From Anabas testudineus (taxonomy: Eukaryota > Chordata > Actinopteri > Anabantiformes > Anabantidae): a stretch of DNA of 64,000 bases. The stretch covers positions 13,133,836 to 13,197,835 of the forward strand of contig NC_046620.1 in the NCBI RefSeq assembly GCF_900324465.2, written 5' to 3'. Below the pieces are notes generated by a model. The model worked only from the letters and a program-made list of their open reading frames with translations. It was not told the origin of the DNA and made no database searches. The position numbers and the translations under genes were made by a program. Shown piece after piece: positions 47,383 through 60,200 of the stretch; within the stretch, counting starts at the first letter, position 1; each line of letters starts with the position of its first letter.

Positions 47383-49745
47383 ATGTTTTTGTTGGTCGCC
47401 GCTCTTGTTGGTTTGTCTTTCTGGTTGGCCTGTGGCCAAACACAGCCGGCTGTGGACTCGTATGTTGCCGCAGTGTACGAGCACCGCTTGATCTTGAATC
47501 CGGAGCCTCGCGTCCCCCTGTCCCGCTCCGCAGCCCTGCAGCACATGCACAAAAACCTGGACGTGTACGAGGAGCAGGCAGCCCTGGCTGCACAGCAGGT
47601 ACAGACGAGCCTTTTAGTTTCAACGTGTATTTTGTATGTAAACTATATTTCATAATGATTGTTGAAATAACTTACTATGCTCCAAAGTCCACCTGCTGCC
47701 TTTTTATAGGAGATCATTACCTGCCAGCCATTACTAAAGGCAAACCACCTTAATTAATCTATTGCTGTGAAGTGATTGGAGACATAAACAAAAAGGCTTC
47801 ATTTAAATGTTCTCTTGGTTGCATTCAGTGCAGCAGGAACCTAACTTCACTATTTAAAGGGTCCAAGACTAATTAAGTCTTCAAAAATTGGTTTGGTCAT
47901 TTCTGTATTCTGCCCTCATCTTCTCTCGGTCAGGGCGCTCAGATCCTGGTGTTTCCTGAGGATGGCCTTCAGGGTATCAACTTCAGCCGTTCGTCCATCA
48001 ATGGATACCTGGAAACTATTCCTGACCCCCAGCAGGAGAGCTGGAATCCTTGCACAGATCCAGACAAGCACAACAACACTGAGGTGTACTATCATACCGT
48101 TAGATTTGTTGTTACTAAATAGCATTCTGACATGAGACTGCGTTAATATAGAGACATTACTGAGCTGCCCAGGACATGCACTCATGCAACATCCGCATGC
48201 AGAATATGACTACATCTGAGTGTGGCTGTTTGATAGGTTCTCCAGAGGTTGAGCTGTATAGCACGTCGTCACAACCTCTACCTGGTGGCCAACATGCCTG
48301 ACCTACAGCCTTGCACCCTGATGAATGAACACTTCTCTTCCTGTCCCCCTGACGGACGCTGGCAGTTCAACACCAATGTGGTTTTCAGGTGCAGTGTAAT
48401 TATAATCCAAGTAGTTAATCTGTCCGTAGTCTACATTATGTAAACAGTAGCTTCTTTCACTCAGTTCCGATGGCCAGCTGGTGGCACGCTACCATAAACA
48501 GAACCCGTACTTTGAGGATGCCTTTGACACACCACCGCAGCCCGAGATAGTAACATTTGATACACCTTTTGCTGGGAGGTTTGGCCTTATCATCTGCTTT
48601 GACATCCTGTTCCACACGCCCACAGTCGTCCTGGTAGAAAAGGTATAAATATACACCCACAGCCGCAAAAAAAACAAATAAGGTCCTCTTTTGATTTCTG
48701 CGGTCTCCATGTCCTCTTAACCCCGGCCTCTCTTGTTCTCACTTCTTTAAGGGGGTTCGTCAGCTGATCTTCCCCACCGCCTGGTACCCCAACCAACTCC
48801 CTCTGCTGGATGCAATCCAGTTCCAGCAGGCATTCAGCCTGGGTTTCAATGTCACTCTATTAGCAGCTAACATTCGCAATGACAAACTGATCACAACAGG
48901 AAGTGGCATTTACACCCCTTTTTCTGCCACCTACCATCATGCCAAGAAAGGAGACCCAGAGAAGGGCAGACTGCTGGTGGCCAGGGTGCCAGTCTTAGAC
49001 CCACTGTGGGTGGGGCAGAAAATAGCCACAGAGGAAAGTGTAGCAAAGGATGAGTCCACATCATCTACAACTACAGACTCTGGGTTTTGTCACCAGCAGA
49101 GCCTATTTAAGTCTTCTTGTACTGAAACCGTTTCTTCAGTGTCTGACTCTCCCTCTAGCTTCATTCTGTCCATGATGTACGACCCATTTACATTTGTCCT
49201 TCTGAATGACACAAGGGGTATTCTGAATGTGTGTGATGGCACTTTCTGCTGTCATCTGCAGTACCGACAGCTACCACAGGGCAGCGATAAAGAACTCTAT
49301 GCACTGGGAGCATTTGCTGGAACTCACACCAAGAATGGACGCTATGCCCTGCAGGTTTGGGTTTGGATCGGTTATGACCATTTAAAACTGCTTAATGACA
49401 GGTTTGTTACAGTTATCCTATCTCTGCCTACAGGTGTGTGCATTGGTCCGCTGTGCAGGGTTGGACATCAGTTCCTGTGGACATGAAGTGGAAGAGGCAG
49501 AGACTAAATTGGACTTCCTGTTGGAAGGAAAGTTTGGGACCAGGTATGTGTATCCATCAGTTCTGGCTAGCCAACTGGTTCTGGAGCAGCCAGAGCATCT
49601 GGAGAAGAGTCAAGACGGCAGAGTAACGATGAGACACTCAAACATGACCGGTGGCCTCGTCACTGCTTGTCTATATGGACGAATGTACCACCTGGACAAT
49701 GAACAGATGCGTGAGGAGCAGATGTGCGTGACTGGAGCGAGATAG
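47383..49745 (+). CDS. btd: biotinidase
   Basis: Six exons: 47383-47598, 47934-48083, 48237-48388, 48465-48642, 48752-49354, 49434-49745, all GT-AG and in frame, 536 codons plus stop (human 543 aa). Residues 1-18 ([18 protein letters not shown]) are a signal peptide, so the product is secreted. The nitrilase-type triad is complete: Glu81 in VFPEDG, Lys184 in [10 protein letters not shown], Cys217 in LIICFDILF; the last spacing (33) equals that of human BTD. A KHNNTE glycosylation site precedes exon 3. The enzyme releases biotin from biocytin and biotinyl peptides. Vanins share the fold, but length and the ankrd28 neighbour favour btd. ATG 47383 is the only good start; the frame further upstream lacks an ATG. 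The first 366 coding bases also occur in two truncated upstream copies. Confidence 0.94.
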
Positions 49746-50773
49746 AGAATACATTTCAAATTTGAAAACGTTAAAACTCATTCATCTGGAAAACTACAAT
49801 TAATTAAAAACAAAACATATCTTTATTCATCCATTACTTAATTTTTAAACAAATTGCACCAAGTGTCATTCTGCCTGAAGGTTTCTTGCTCCTAAAAAGA
49901 CATTTATTATTTGTCTGTCACACACACACACAAACATACAATTCATCTTACACTCACATATGCAGAGTGTCAGCCAGTTTCTCCTGTCTCCAGTACAGCA
50001 CAGATATTAAGTAGTTACAGCACTGCAAGTTAAAAGTTCCACGGGCTGCCTTAATCAAGTGAGTCCTGAACCAGCCATACAGTAAATTGGTCTTACATCC
50101 ACCTGCTGTCAAAATAGGCTCCTAAGGATTCAGTCCACCTCAATAATGATTCACTCTCCTTGAAATTAATCATGTGGTTCAAAGTCAATGCATATTACCA
50201 ATGTGCGTGTGTGACACCCATTAGTGTCTGCCATGATAGCTTGCTGAAAAACTCTGAATAAAAACTCCAAAGTACAGTAGAGAAAACAGTTAAACACCTG
50301 GTCCCATAAGATTGTCCCTCTGTTCATTTTTTTTAGATGATCATGCCAAAAAAAAACAAAAAAAACTGTCTGTTGAGGTTTTCTTCAGTAGACGCTCTTC
50401 TAATAATAGTTGAAGGAAAATCTGAGAAAAGGCTTAAAACCACTCCAGGAGGTATCAGCAAAGATAAAAAGATAACTGTCTTTTTTTAAGTGTTACTTAA
50501 AAATACACTGGCTATGTTACTGACCATACAGTGATGCTGTCTGAGAGACATGTAGTGTGTATCCTCCCTAATCTATATTTTAGTACTTTCTTCCCCATGG
50601 GCGTGCATCTTAGGAAACAAACATCTGGATTATAACAAGGTTTAGTTCTTAGTTGTTTTGGAGAGGCTTACCTACAAATAATCTGGTTCTATTTTCTCGC
50701 TCCTCAATCATCTATTAAGGCTCCTGAGTGACTGGCTACCCTGCCAGTGTTTTGGGGATCTGTCCAGGACTCC
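49746..50773. other. tail-to-tail 3' UTRs of btd and ankrd28
   Basis: No coding sequence. For btd, ATTAAA at 49803-49808 or AATAAA at 50257-50262 could end the transcript. For ankrd28 (- strand), TTTATT on the + strand at 49822-49827 and 49903-49908 gives AATAAA. If the distal sites are used, the two mRNAs overlap by some 400 bp in antisense. A short CA run lies at 49919-49933. Confidence 0.55.
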
Positions 50774-53700
50774 TTAGTATGTCTCTGAATCTGAGTCGTT
50801 CAGTTCGTCATCCACAGATACAGAAGACAGTGGGCGCTCTGGTCTGCAGTAGGAAGCATGATCAGGCCTCAGAGGGGGTGGCGCGCCAAAGGCCACACCT
50901 TTAGAGATGTGGTTGGAAGTGGGGCGGTGGTTGATGACTGTTTGAGTGAGAGAAAGTGCAGGTAAAGCTGCTATTGTGACCATGGGGGAAGTGGGCATCA
51001 TGGAGTTGAGGATGAGGGCCAGGCAATCAGCTACGTCGCGGTTGGGAGCGCAGGCCAAAGCTGGAGTGTACCCTAGTAAGAAGAGAAGAAGTTAGATTTC
51101 TGCTCTAGAAGCACGTGTGATTGTTAGTGTGTGCTTGGTAAATCAGTGAGATGAAAACTGACCGTTCTCATCCACTGCTAAAACACTGGCTCCTTTCGCC
51201 AGCAGCTCCTGAACTACCACTGTTAAACCCTTCCTGGCTGCTATGTGCAAGGGCCTGAAGGACAGTAAAGAAAAACAGAGATACTGTTTAAACGCGTCCA
51301 CTGTGAATGTAGTGGGTTACCCCACTACACGCCCGAGTGTCTCGCTGCACTCCAGGAATATTACATACGTCTGAAGAGCAGCATTGGTGCAGTTGATGAG
51401 GTTCCTGTCGCTGATCTTCTCCAGAACCAACAAGGCGCCCGTCTCATGACCCTGAAAGAAACAGCAACAAAGTGAAGTAAGTATAATCACAGCTATACTG
51501 CACATCTATGGTTATACTTACAATCACTTTCGAATTAATAATTATTAATTTTATATATTTTATTTATTAAATGTCTGTTACCTTGCTGCAAACTAGATGT
51601 AGCGCTGTGTTCCTGTCTACATCCTGTAGAGCCAGGTTTGCTTTAGCACTGCTCACCAACACCTCTGTAACACATGAATGGAGATGGTTATATGTCAGAG
51701 GTTTGGAAAGCAAGTGTCAATACTGTATTTGTTTTCAGAAGCTGTACTGACCCACAGCATTTGTCTGTCCATTTAGAGCTGCCATCATCAGAGGTGTTCT
51801 GCGAGTGTATGTGTCAGCTACGTTCACCTGGGCTCCATGGCTCAGAAGAAGAGAAACACACTCCACATGGTCAGAGAAAGCTGCAGCGTGAAGAGGGGTC
51901 CTAGATTAACACAAACATACGTAACATTAAACTTACAGAGCTCTTACTGAATAACTTTCATGAAAACATAATGTAATTCAAATGTGTTTGCTTACCTGCC
52001 CTTAGAGTCAGTGGTGTTGACGATGGTTGTGCCCAGTGAGTCAATTAACATCTCCGCCACTCCCTCGTTATCAGTCATACTGGAACACATACACCACACA
52101 CTTTCATATATGCTGTCAAATACAGTGTGCATGCACATAGCAGCATTCATGGCTAGACATTGCCTTACACAGCACAGTGCAGTGGACTGAATGAGTTCCC
52201 CTTAATCTTCCTGTATGCCTCCTGGTCTAACAACACCTCCACACATGCATCATATCCTGTAAAGAAAGAGAGAGGATAGAAGTAGGAAAGGAGAAACAAA
52301 TGTCCTATAAACATCACTTTTCTATGGCTCCTAAGCAGCAGAGCTGATATGTTTCTCAAGTGTTTCATGCCGTGTACCATTGTAGCAGGCCCAGTGCAGT
52401 GGTGTGTAGCCCTGGTTGTCAGTGAGGTGTGTGTTGGCCTGTGAGGTGCTGCTGGTCTGCAGCAAGGCACCCAGGGCACCCACTCGGCCACAAGCAGATG
52501 CCAGGTGAAGAGGGGAGCGACCCCGGATATCTTTTACACAGACACTGGCCCCCCGTTGAATGAGGGCCTCCACACACTCTTCCTGTCCTGTTACCGCCTG
52601 TGGGAGAATTTGAAATTAGGAAACATTAGCGATACAAACAAATACATATAAAAATAAAACATTATGAATAAAGTTGCATTATTAGTGTGTGATTGTGTGT
52701 GTGATCACCCCTCGGTGCAGAGCTGTCCTCCCCCAGCGATCCTGTTTCTCTACGCTGGCTCCTTGACTCAGCAGAGCATACACACACTCTGTATGTCCAT
52801 TCAGCACAGCCAGCATCAGAGGAGTCCTGCACACAGTGCCGAAATGTGACTTGTTTAATTCATCACTAAGGTGAAATGAGTTACAATTGTCTTATAAAAG
52901 TGGCGTAATAAACTAAAGTGAAAGCCTCAAGCCAAAGCCAGTTTGACTCTGCACACACATACACACTCACTGTCCGTTGGTGTCTTGAACATCCACATTA
53001 ATGTGTTGGGTGTTGCTGCTCATGAGTAAGCGCAGACACTCTGGGTGGCCATTCATAGCTGTGGCAGACAAACAAACATGCTGAGGTTTGATTTCTAAAG
53101 CCCTAAGTTTTTAATTTTAAAAGCCACAAAATAAGCTTTATCATACGACGTGAAGGCGTTGTAATTGAATATGTCTGTATACCTGCAGCATGTATGGCTG
53201 TCTTTTTGTGTGTGTAGTCACGGGTCATGGGTGAGGCGCCATGGTGCAGCAATAGGGAGACACACTCCTGATGACCACTGGCACAAGCCAGGCTAAGGGG
53301 GGTCCAGCCCTCTGGGCTGCGAACATCCACGTCCAACAGAGATGACAAAAGCACCTCTAATGCTCCACAGTGTCCATGATAAGCCTGTATAAACAGAAGA
53401 CACACACCGTTTATTTAAAAGCAGTGGTAATATAGCTCAACTGTAAAATCTTAAGTGTGAGAGAGACAAAGCCAAATGTAGACACACTGAAAAATAATTA
53501 AACTGACCGCCAGGTGGAGTGGACTGATGGGGGCATGGGTCTCTGAACCACTCAGGATGTCTGTTCCTGAAGTCTCCATTAACTGAAATAGAAAGATGAC
53601 TTGCATATTACTCATTTAAGATCCAGGTTTGAACACAGAGTTTGCAGAGAAATTAAGCCAGGATATAGAGAGTGCTTTGCAAAGATGTGTGCCATGTGGA

Positions 53701-54207
53701 GTTCAAGGCTGTTTCTTTCTGAAATGCACACAACATTGACCTGCCAATTGTTATCCAACCAAATACATGACAGAAGGGGTTTAACAGTAGCTCCATCTGC
53801 TCAACAGATGATCTAGCCACTATTATTTTCAACAGAGAGATCCACTAACAAACAATTAATGTAAGGCCTCATTGTGTTAGAGTGGATAATTGAAGTTTCT
53901 TTCTTACCACATCAAGAGGTGTCTCACTTGCCATCTGAAAGAAACACACAATGTTTCAAATATCATGCCAAGTGTACAGTTACAGAGTGCAGTTCCAAAT
54001 CTTGGTCCAGATTTTTGACCCTGTGTAGGACACACAACATATTTCTACTCAGTGTGGTAGGTGTACGCACCAGTTCCAGACAGAGTGTGCGTCCGTAGGC
54101 TGAGGCATAATGCACAGCGCTGTAACCCTGTTTGTCTCTCACCCCGGAATCAGCATTGTTCCTCAACATGTACTCCACACACCTGGTAAAGACAAAATAC
54201 TACTAAA

Positions 54208-54238
<31 letters not shown>

Positions 54239-57200
54239 CACACACACACAGATATATATAAATAATACTAAAAAACATCAGTCTTCTAACAAATACTTTG
54301 ATGCCTGACTAAAAAAAGTGTTATATATAAATATATAAACAGCATAGAACTTACTTTCCATCTGTGTCGGCAGCAGCTGCATAGTGCAGAGGGCTGCAGC
54401 CTCTCTGGTCCAGCTCATTGATGCTTGAACCAGAGCCCACCAAGGCAAAGACACACTGGTAGTTACAGTTGGCTGATGCATAGTGTAATGGAGTCCTGTG
54501 ATGGTCACATAACCAACATCCGCAGTCATTATATACATAGCTCTTACTCTCTTCTACTTCTATTCTACAAAAGGTCTTCAGGCCATATTTTTTCCCATTC
54601 CTCACATTCCTAGAAATAAAGTACATGCTTGGCTCACCTTCCAAAGTTGTCTCTCCTGTTAAAGTCTGCTCCTATGTTTAACAGCAGGTTCAGACACTCC
54701 AGGTTCCTGAGTGAAGAGACAGCTTAAACAGTCATGTTTTGTTGAAATATCAATGAATAGGAATACAACCGAATGCAAACTTTGTCTATTATAAAGAACA
54801 TTAAGTTTCAACATTTAGAAGACTGAAAACTGATTGAAAACGGAAGAATTGTTGATGAAGAAAGAACACAAAACAAAAAGAAAACCAGGAATAAAACAAT
54901 AGTACAACAGTAAGCAGTAATAATGACTCACCCTCCAGCTGCAGCAGCATGTAGACAGGTTCTTCCAAAGTCATCGGAGGTGTCTATGTCAAACCCTGCA
55001 CAAATATGTAATCAGCATCAATCTGGATGTCACCTAGGTAATTCTACTTACAAGAACGATGTGAGCTTGAATGTACCTGAGGACAGCAGTTTTCTGCAGC
55101 AATCTGAGTAGCCACTGAGAGCTGCCAAGTGTAGAGGAAACATGCCATGAACGCCTCTCCTGAAAAGATGAAAGACAGAGAAAGCAAGTCATTACACGAA
55201 ATAAAGGTGTGGAAATAGTGGTGCCAAAAAAAAAAAAGAAAAAAAAAGAAAAAAGGTTTAAAATAATATTAACCATCTCCAATCATCAAACTGCTCCCTT
55301 TATATTTGCGCCACTTTTTATTATGACATTAAAATCAACCAATCAGATCAAATTCAATGGGATCATAGGCAGATGGATAAATGTCAGTTGTTACTAACTG
55401 GGTGGTGTTGGCTCCATGCTTGATGAGTGCTGTGATGATGAGCTCATGGCCGTAGCGGGCTGCAATGTGAAGGGCAGTATTTCTGCTCTTGTCCTCACAG
55501 TCAATCTCAGCTCCTACAAATACAAACATATATGCATTTCCATCAAAGCAACATAAGTTCACATACTGCATACCTCATACACACTACGTTTACAGAAATG
55601 TAAACCAATTCTAATCCAGACATGAAGAATGTATTCCACTAGTGCTGTAGCTCTCACCATTTTGAATGAGGGCCTGAGAGCAGGAGAACCTTCCATGAGT
55701 AGCTGCCATGTGAAGAGGGGTCTTCCCATCCTTACTCTGAACAGGCAAGAACAGAAAAAGATTTTTATTTATGATTTTTTTTGTATAAACCAGATACTAT
55801 GCATCTAAAAATGTGAATATTGTGAACATTTTTTTTTGTAATTTCATTCAAAAAGTAAAACTCATAATATAGACTGATTACATGAGATATTTTAGGTCTT
55901 TTTAAAATAGATTTCAATGTTTAAGGCTTACAAGTGTGGGCAGCTGACTCAAATAAGTTTAACACTCTACAGTTACAAAGTATAGAATGAAGAGAGACCA
56001 TCTTAAACCTCCCTTTTGGACCACACGCGCACGCACCCACACATGCACCCACACACACGCATGCACCCACATGCACGCACCCACATGCACGCACCACACA
56101 CAAATTCCCTGAGCAGCTTGCAACCTAAGGGGTGCCACCCACTCCCCCTCCATCTTCCATATGGCCTTGCATCTTGAGGCTGTGGAGACCTAATGTCAGT
56201 TTCCATGACTGCTACCAGTCATGGTAGCAGTCAGTGTTGTTAACACTGACTGCTACCAGTCATGGTAGCAGTCAGTGTTAACAACACTGTCAGTTCAGCT
56301 TTATGTTTGATACCGAGGACACAGGCTGCTTTTAACTAGGCTAAAAATGGTCTTCTTTTAATTTCCTTCTTTTAATCTTTACAGGTGAGCTATACATAAT
56401 GATATCCCAGCTAAATATGTGTATTTCAGCGTTTGTAATAAAGTCTATCTGCATATGTACACACCCGCATATTGATGTGTGCTCCATGGGCCAGCAGTAG
56501 CTCCTGGCACAGTGCTCCCTGGCGTGAGGAGGAGGCAAAGTGTAGGGCAGAGAAACCCCTCTCATTCACCTTAATCAAGATACAAAATAACACCATCAAA
56601 CACACAGTGGTCACCTATGTAATATTTTGCATCTTATAGAGAGATAAGCACACACCTGATTGACATTTGCTCCTGCCTGGATGAGCTCACCTACCACAAC
56701 ATCCTGACCATTGTAACAAGCCAAATGGAGCGGGGTGTTACCATAGGCATTCGCCTCATTCACCTATGTAGAAAGACAATTTGCATTTATGGATTTTCAG
56801 AAAAAGTTGCCGGGATGTTGCATTTTATTGACTAAAGAATATTATATTAATAGCATTTAAAAAAGGTGTTATTAAGTTAAAGATTTGGCAAAACTAATAC
56901 TTGTACTTGTTGGATATGATGTCCATATTTAGGACATTGCGTAAGCATGTGTGTCTGTGTACTGACATGGACTCCAAGGCTCAGCAGGTAGTGCACTGTG
57001 CTGCTCATGCCACTGGAAGCAGCTGCATGGAGTGGGGTGTAGGCCTTCTTGTCCTTACAGTCGACCTCTGCTCCACTGTCCACCAGTAATTTCACAACCT
57101 CCAGGTGACCTGAGATTGAGATGAATACAATTCAATTCAGATGAGAAAACCCAGTGCATTTCACTATGATCCATTTTTAAAATAGACAAATAACAAGTAG

Positions 57201-60200
57201 AAGCACATTAGGAACACATTCATGCGGCATCCTGCTTTAGTGATGTGTGAAGGCGTCCTTGGACAAGACACTGAAACTCCATAGAATTACTATCATCTGT
57301 GTACAGCCGTCCAACAACAATCTCCCAAGGGGATCAATAAAGTATGTCTTTATTTTTGTTATTAATGCAGTCTCACCCATGTAGGCTGCCCAGTGAATGG
57401 CTCTTCGGTCCTTCTTGTCAAATGCATTGATGTTTGCACCTCTGGACAGCAGCAACTTCACCATCTGACACACAAAAAGCAAATTAAATAGGCTCTTTTG
57501 TACGCTTGTCTTCATGTCTATGTAAGAAAAGGTACCAACCTCTACATGTCCACTGAAGGCAGCGTGGTGCAGTGCAGTCCGTCCCGCCCGGTCAGACACA
57601 TTGACATTACTTAGCAGCGGTACCAATGCCTCGGCACAGCGTACAGCTTTGTTGCTAGCTGCTACATGGAGCGGCGTCTGCCAGTTTTTGTCCCGGGCGT
57701 TAACATCTGCACTGTGCTTTAGTAACACTGCAACTGCATCCTGGATGGACAGAGATCATGGGTCATGCTGTGCAGTTAGAAGGCCTATTTTGATTGGCCT
57801 CTCAGTTCTAACTACATACATGCCAGTGTGTGAAGCTGGCTGTATATAAATAGTTATAAAAATCTTTGCTCTTCCTAAGCAGTTCAAAGCCTATAATAGC
57901 ACTAGTAAGGATAAAAAAAACACACATGGCTTTGTTAGTGTGGGCATGTTGCCCAGGACCAAACAGAATAGGTAAAGAGATGCCGAGGGCTTATCAGACA
58001 CTAGCACGCTGCACAGTGGTTATGTCCATTTGCCTCTTTAAGGTCAGACTTGCTACTTTTTTAAAAATATACCACAGCAGCAATAACTTATCCATCTCAT
58101 GCAAGTGTGGTAGGGCAACATTTTATTTGCTCCATAAAAAATGTTGAATCTCAAATATGGACTTGGTATGAAAAGCACAAATATCTTTGTTCTGATTACA
58201 GTGTGACAGGGAAGAACAGAGTTACAGAACTGCAGGAGAGTCACCAGAATACAAATTAGTGTGTGTGTGTGTGTGTATTGTATAACGTGTCATGTAATGT
58301 GTTACCTCACTACAAGAGGCGACAGCTCGATGAAGAGGAGTCAACCACTTGTTATCTTTGGCATTAACTCTGGCTCCTTGGATGAAAACGATAGTGTGAG
58401 TGAGGGAGATAAAGAGATGCCAACAGAGAGTATTGCAGACATAATGAAAATTGTCTGATCATCGAATAGACTCCTAAATGACAGAACAAATTCTTAAAGA
58501 CAAGCTAATAGTATTAAGGTCTTTTTTATGTCTATGAGCAAGAGTTCTTTTGAGTCAGTAGTGTCTGAAAGATATAAAACTCCCATGATCCTTTTTGGCA
58601 CAGCTTGGGGGGTTAAAATAGCCCTGAAGCTGCACCTGTTACTTGCTTTTCACGTTATTGAGAAACATATACACACCCCTTCTACCCTACTCTTGTATTA
58701 CAACAGTGTTGACCCCACCTTCTGACATGCTTAGCTGATTTCACAGAAAGTCTAGCTGGCAAAGATTCTCAAGAAATGTAACCGAAAGAGCAGCATGCAG
58801 AAACATGAGTAACGTGGCATGGATTTGGCATTAGGAGGAATATTTCTTCTTGGAAAATAGGAACAAAATACAAAATTTTTGGAAGGAGGTTTTTCTTGAT
58901 CCAGCTGACATAAGCTTAAAATTCATTAAATTAACTAATTTAATAGTAATATAAAAACATCTCAGTCAAAATGCTGAAAGAAGTATTTTAAGAATCATGA
59001 CTAAATTAAATAAAGAGTGAACACAACATCTATTTAAGAAAATACTAGAAGTCCACTGAAATGCATGGATGGCTATTAGGTTTGATTAATTTGTAGCTAG
59101 CCCTGCATTAGCCACAGTGTTTACCTGCGAGCACGAGCAGTTCAATGATCTCTGCATCTCCCAGGTAGGCTGCAGCATGAAGAGGTGTCCGCTTCTCATT
59201 GTCCTGACAGGGGACCACAAAACAAGGAAAACTCAAATTAAACCAGGCAATCATCCAAACATGGGCCTGCTCACAAAGAAATACACCACATGAGTGAGTG
59301 AAGGTTTAAAAAACTATTATACTACACCTTTTCTACTTAAACCCTGGCAGAAAATGGCTATTATATCAATTTAAAGTAAATCTACAACCCAATGTACAAA
59401 AAAAAAAAAGTGAGTTTCTGAAAACTTTTAGAAGCCTCTGATCACAGGGCACATGTCCCAAACAATATCTATATCTATATCTCTCACACCATTGTGGACC
59501 AAAAGAAACATGAGACAAAAGGCCCAAAGCGAAAATGGTCTATCATGTGTTCGCTTGCATTCTTCACTTCACTCCATCATTACACTACTGCACCTCTTTC
59601 AGTGCCGCAGAGAGCAATCAGCAGAGTGGGGCTATAAACAAATGTCATGTGACTGCAATGGGCCTGGTCCAGTGTTGCTGACTCCAGAAAGACTCAGTGT
59701 AATGACCCCAGCATTATAGACCAAGACAGAAATAATGAAGAACACACCAGAATAGGGTGTAAAATTACAAAATGTGATGGGGAAAAAGAAGAGAGTTCAT
59801 GTCATGGTTATGTCCACCATGTTATGAGTGTATAAAGCCACAAAGTCACAGCAATCACAGTGCGACTTACCTGAATGTTGACATCCTCTTTCTTAAATAT
59901 GAGAGCGCGAACTTCTTCTGGGTCCACATTGAAGATGGCTCTTAACAGAGATGGCTACAAAAAAAAGAAAGAATGCTCAATTTGCAAGGCAATAATTTAC
60001 TATGCTGACAACTATGTTATCTATGAGAATTACGAGAGTTACAAATGAGAGTGTTTCACACACAGACACTATAATCCTGAGCTGGGAGAGAGCCCTAGGT
60101 CACAAATGGCTGTATAGCACCAATATGTTTACTGCGCTAGCAGCTGCAGGTTACAGCACACAAACATGCACGCATGAACACACATCTTTACATAAATGTT

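Larger units (their letters stand above)
37170..48049. repeat. tandem triplication of a ~3.62 kb unit
   Basis: Three direct head-to-tail copies: about 37173-40804, 40805-44431 and 44432-48049 (offsets 3632, 3627 and 3618 bp). Each contains, in order, the last ~1.5 kb of the snx13 3' UTR, dmac1 on the - strand, a divergent promoter, and btd exon 1 with most of exon 2. Both internal junctions join btd (ending GCTGGAATCC) to snx13 UTR (CCTTTAA) at the same base. The copies differ by scattered substitutions and small indels, by eye about 1-2 percent. Unit 1 keeps the original left flank (snx13), and unit 3 keeps the original right flank (rest of btd). Confidence 0.96.

Noticed and set aside
47383-49745. 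Alternative identity as a vanin (pantetheinase)
   Set aside because: Same fold, but the length, the C-terminal region ([16 protein letters not shown] type) and the neighbour ankrd28 fit biotinidase better.
56195-56290. Compound hairpin as a microRNA precursor
   Set aside because: The 26-bp perfectly paired stem with a 6-nt loop lacks the longer, imperfect stem usual for animal precursors. Small-RNA data could overturn this.
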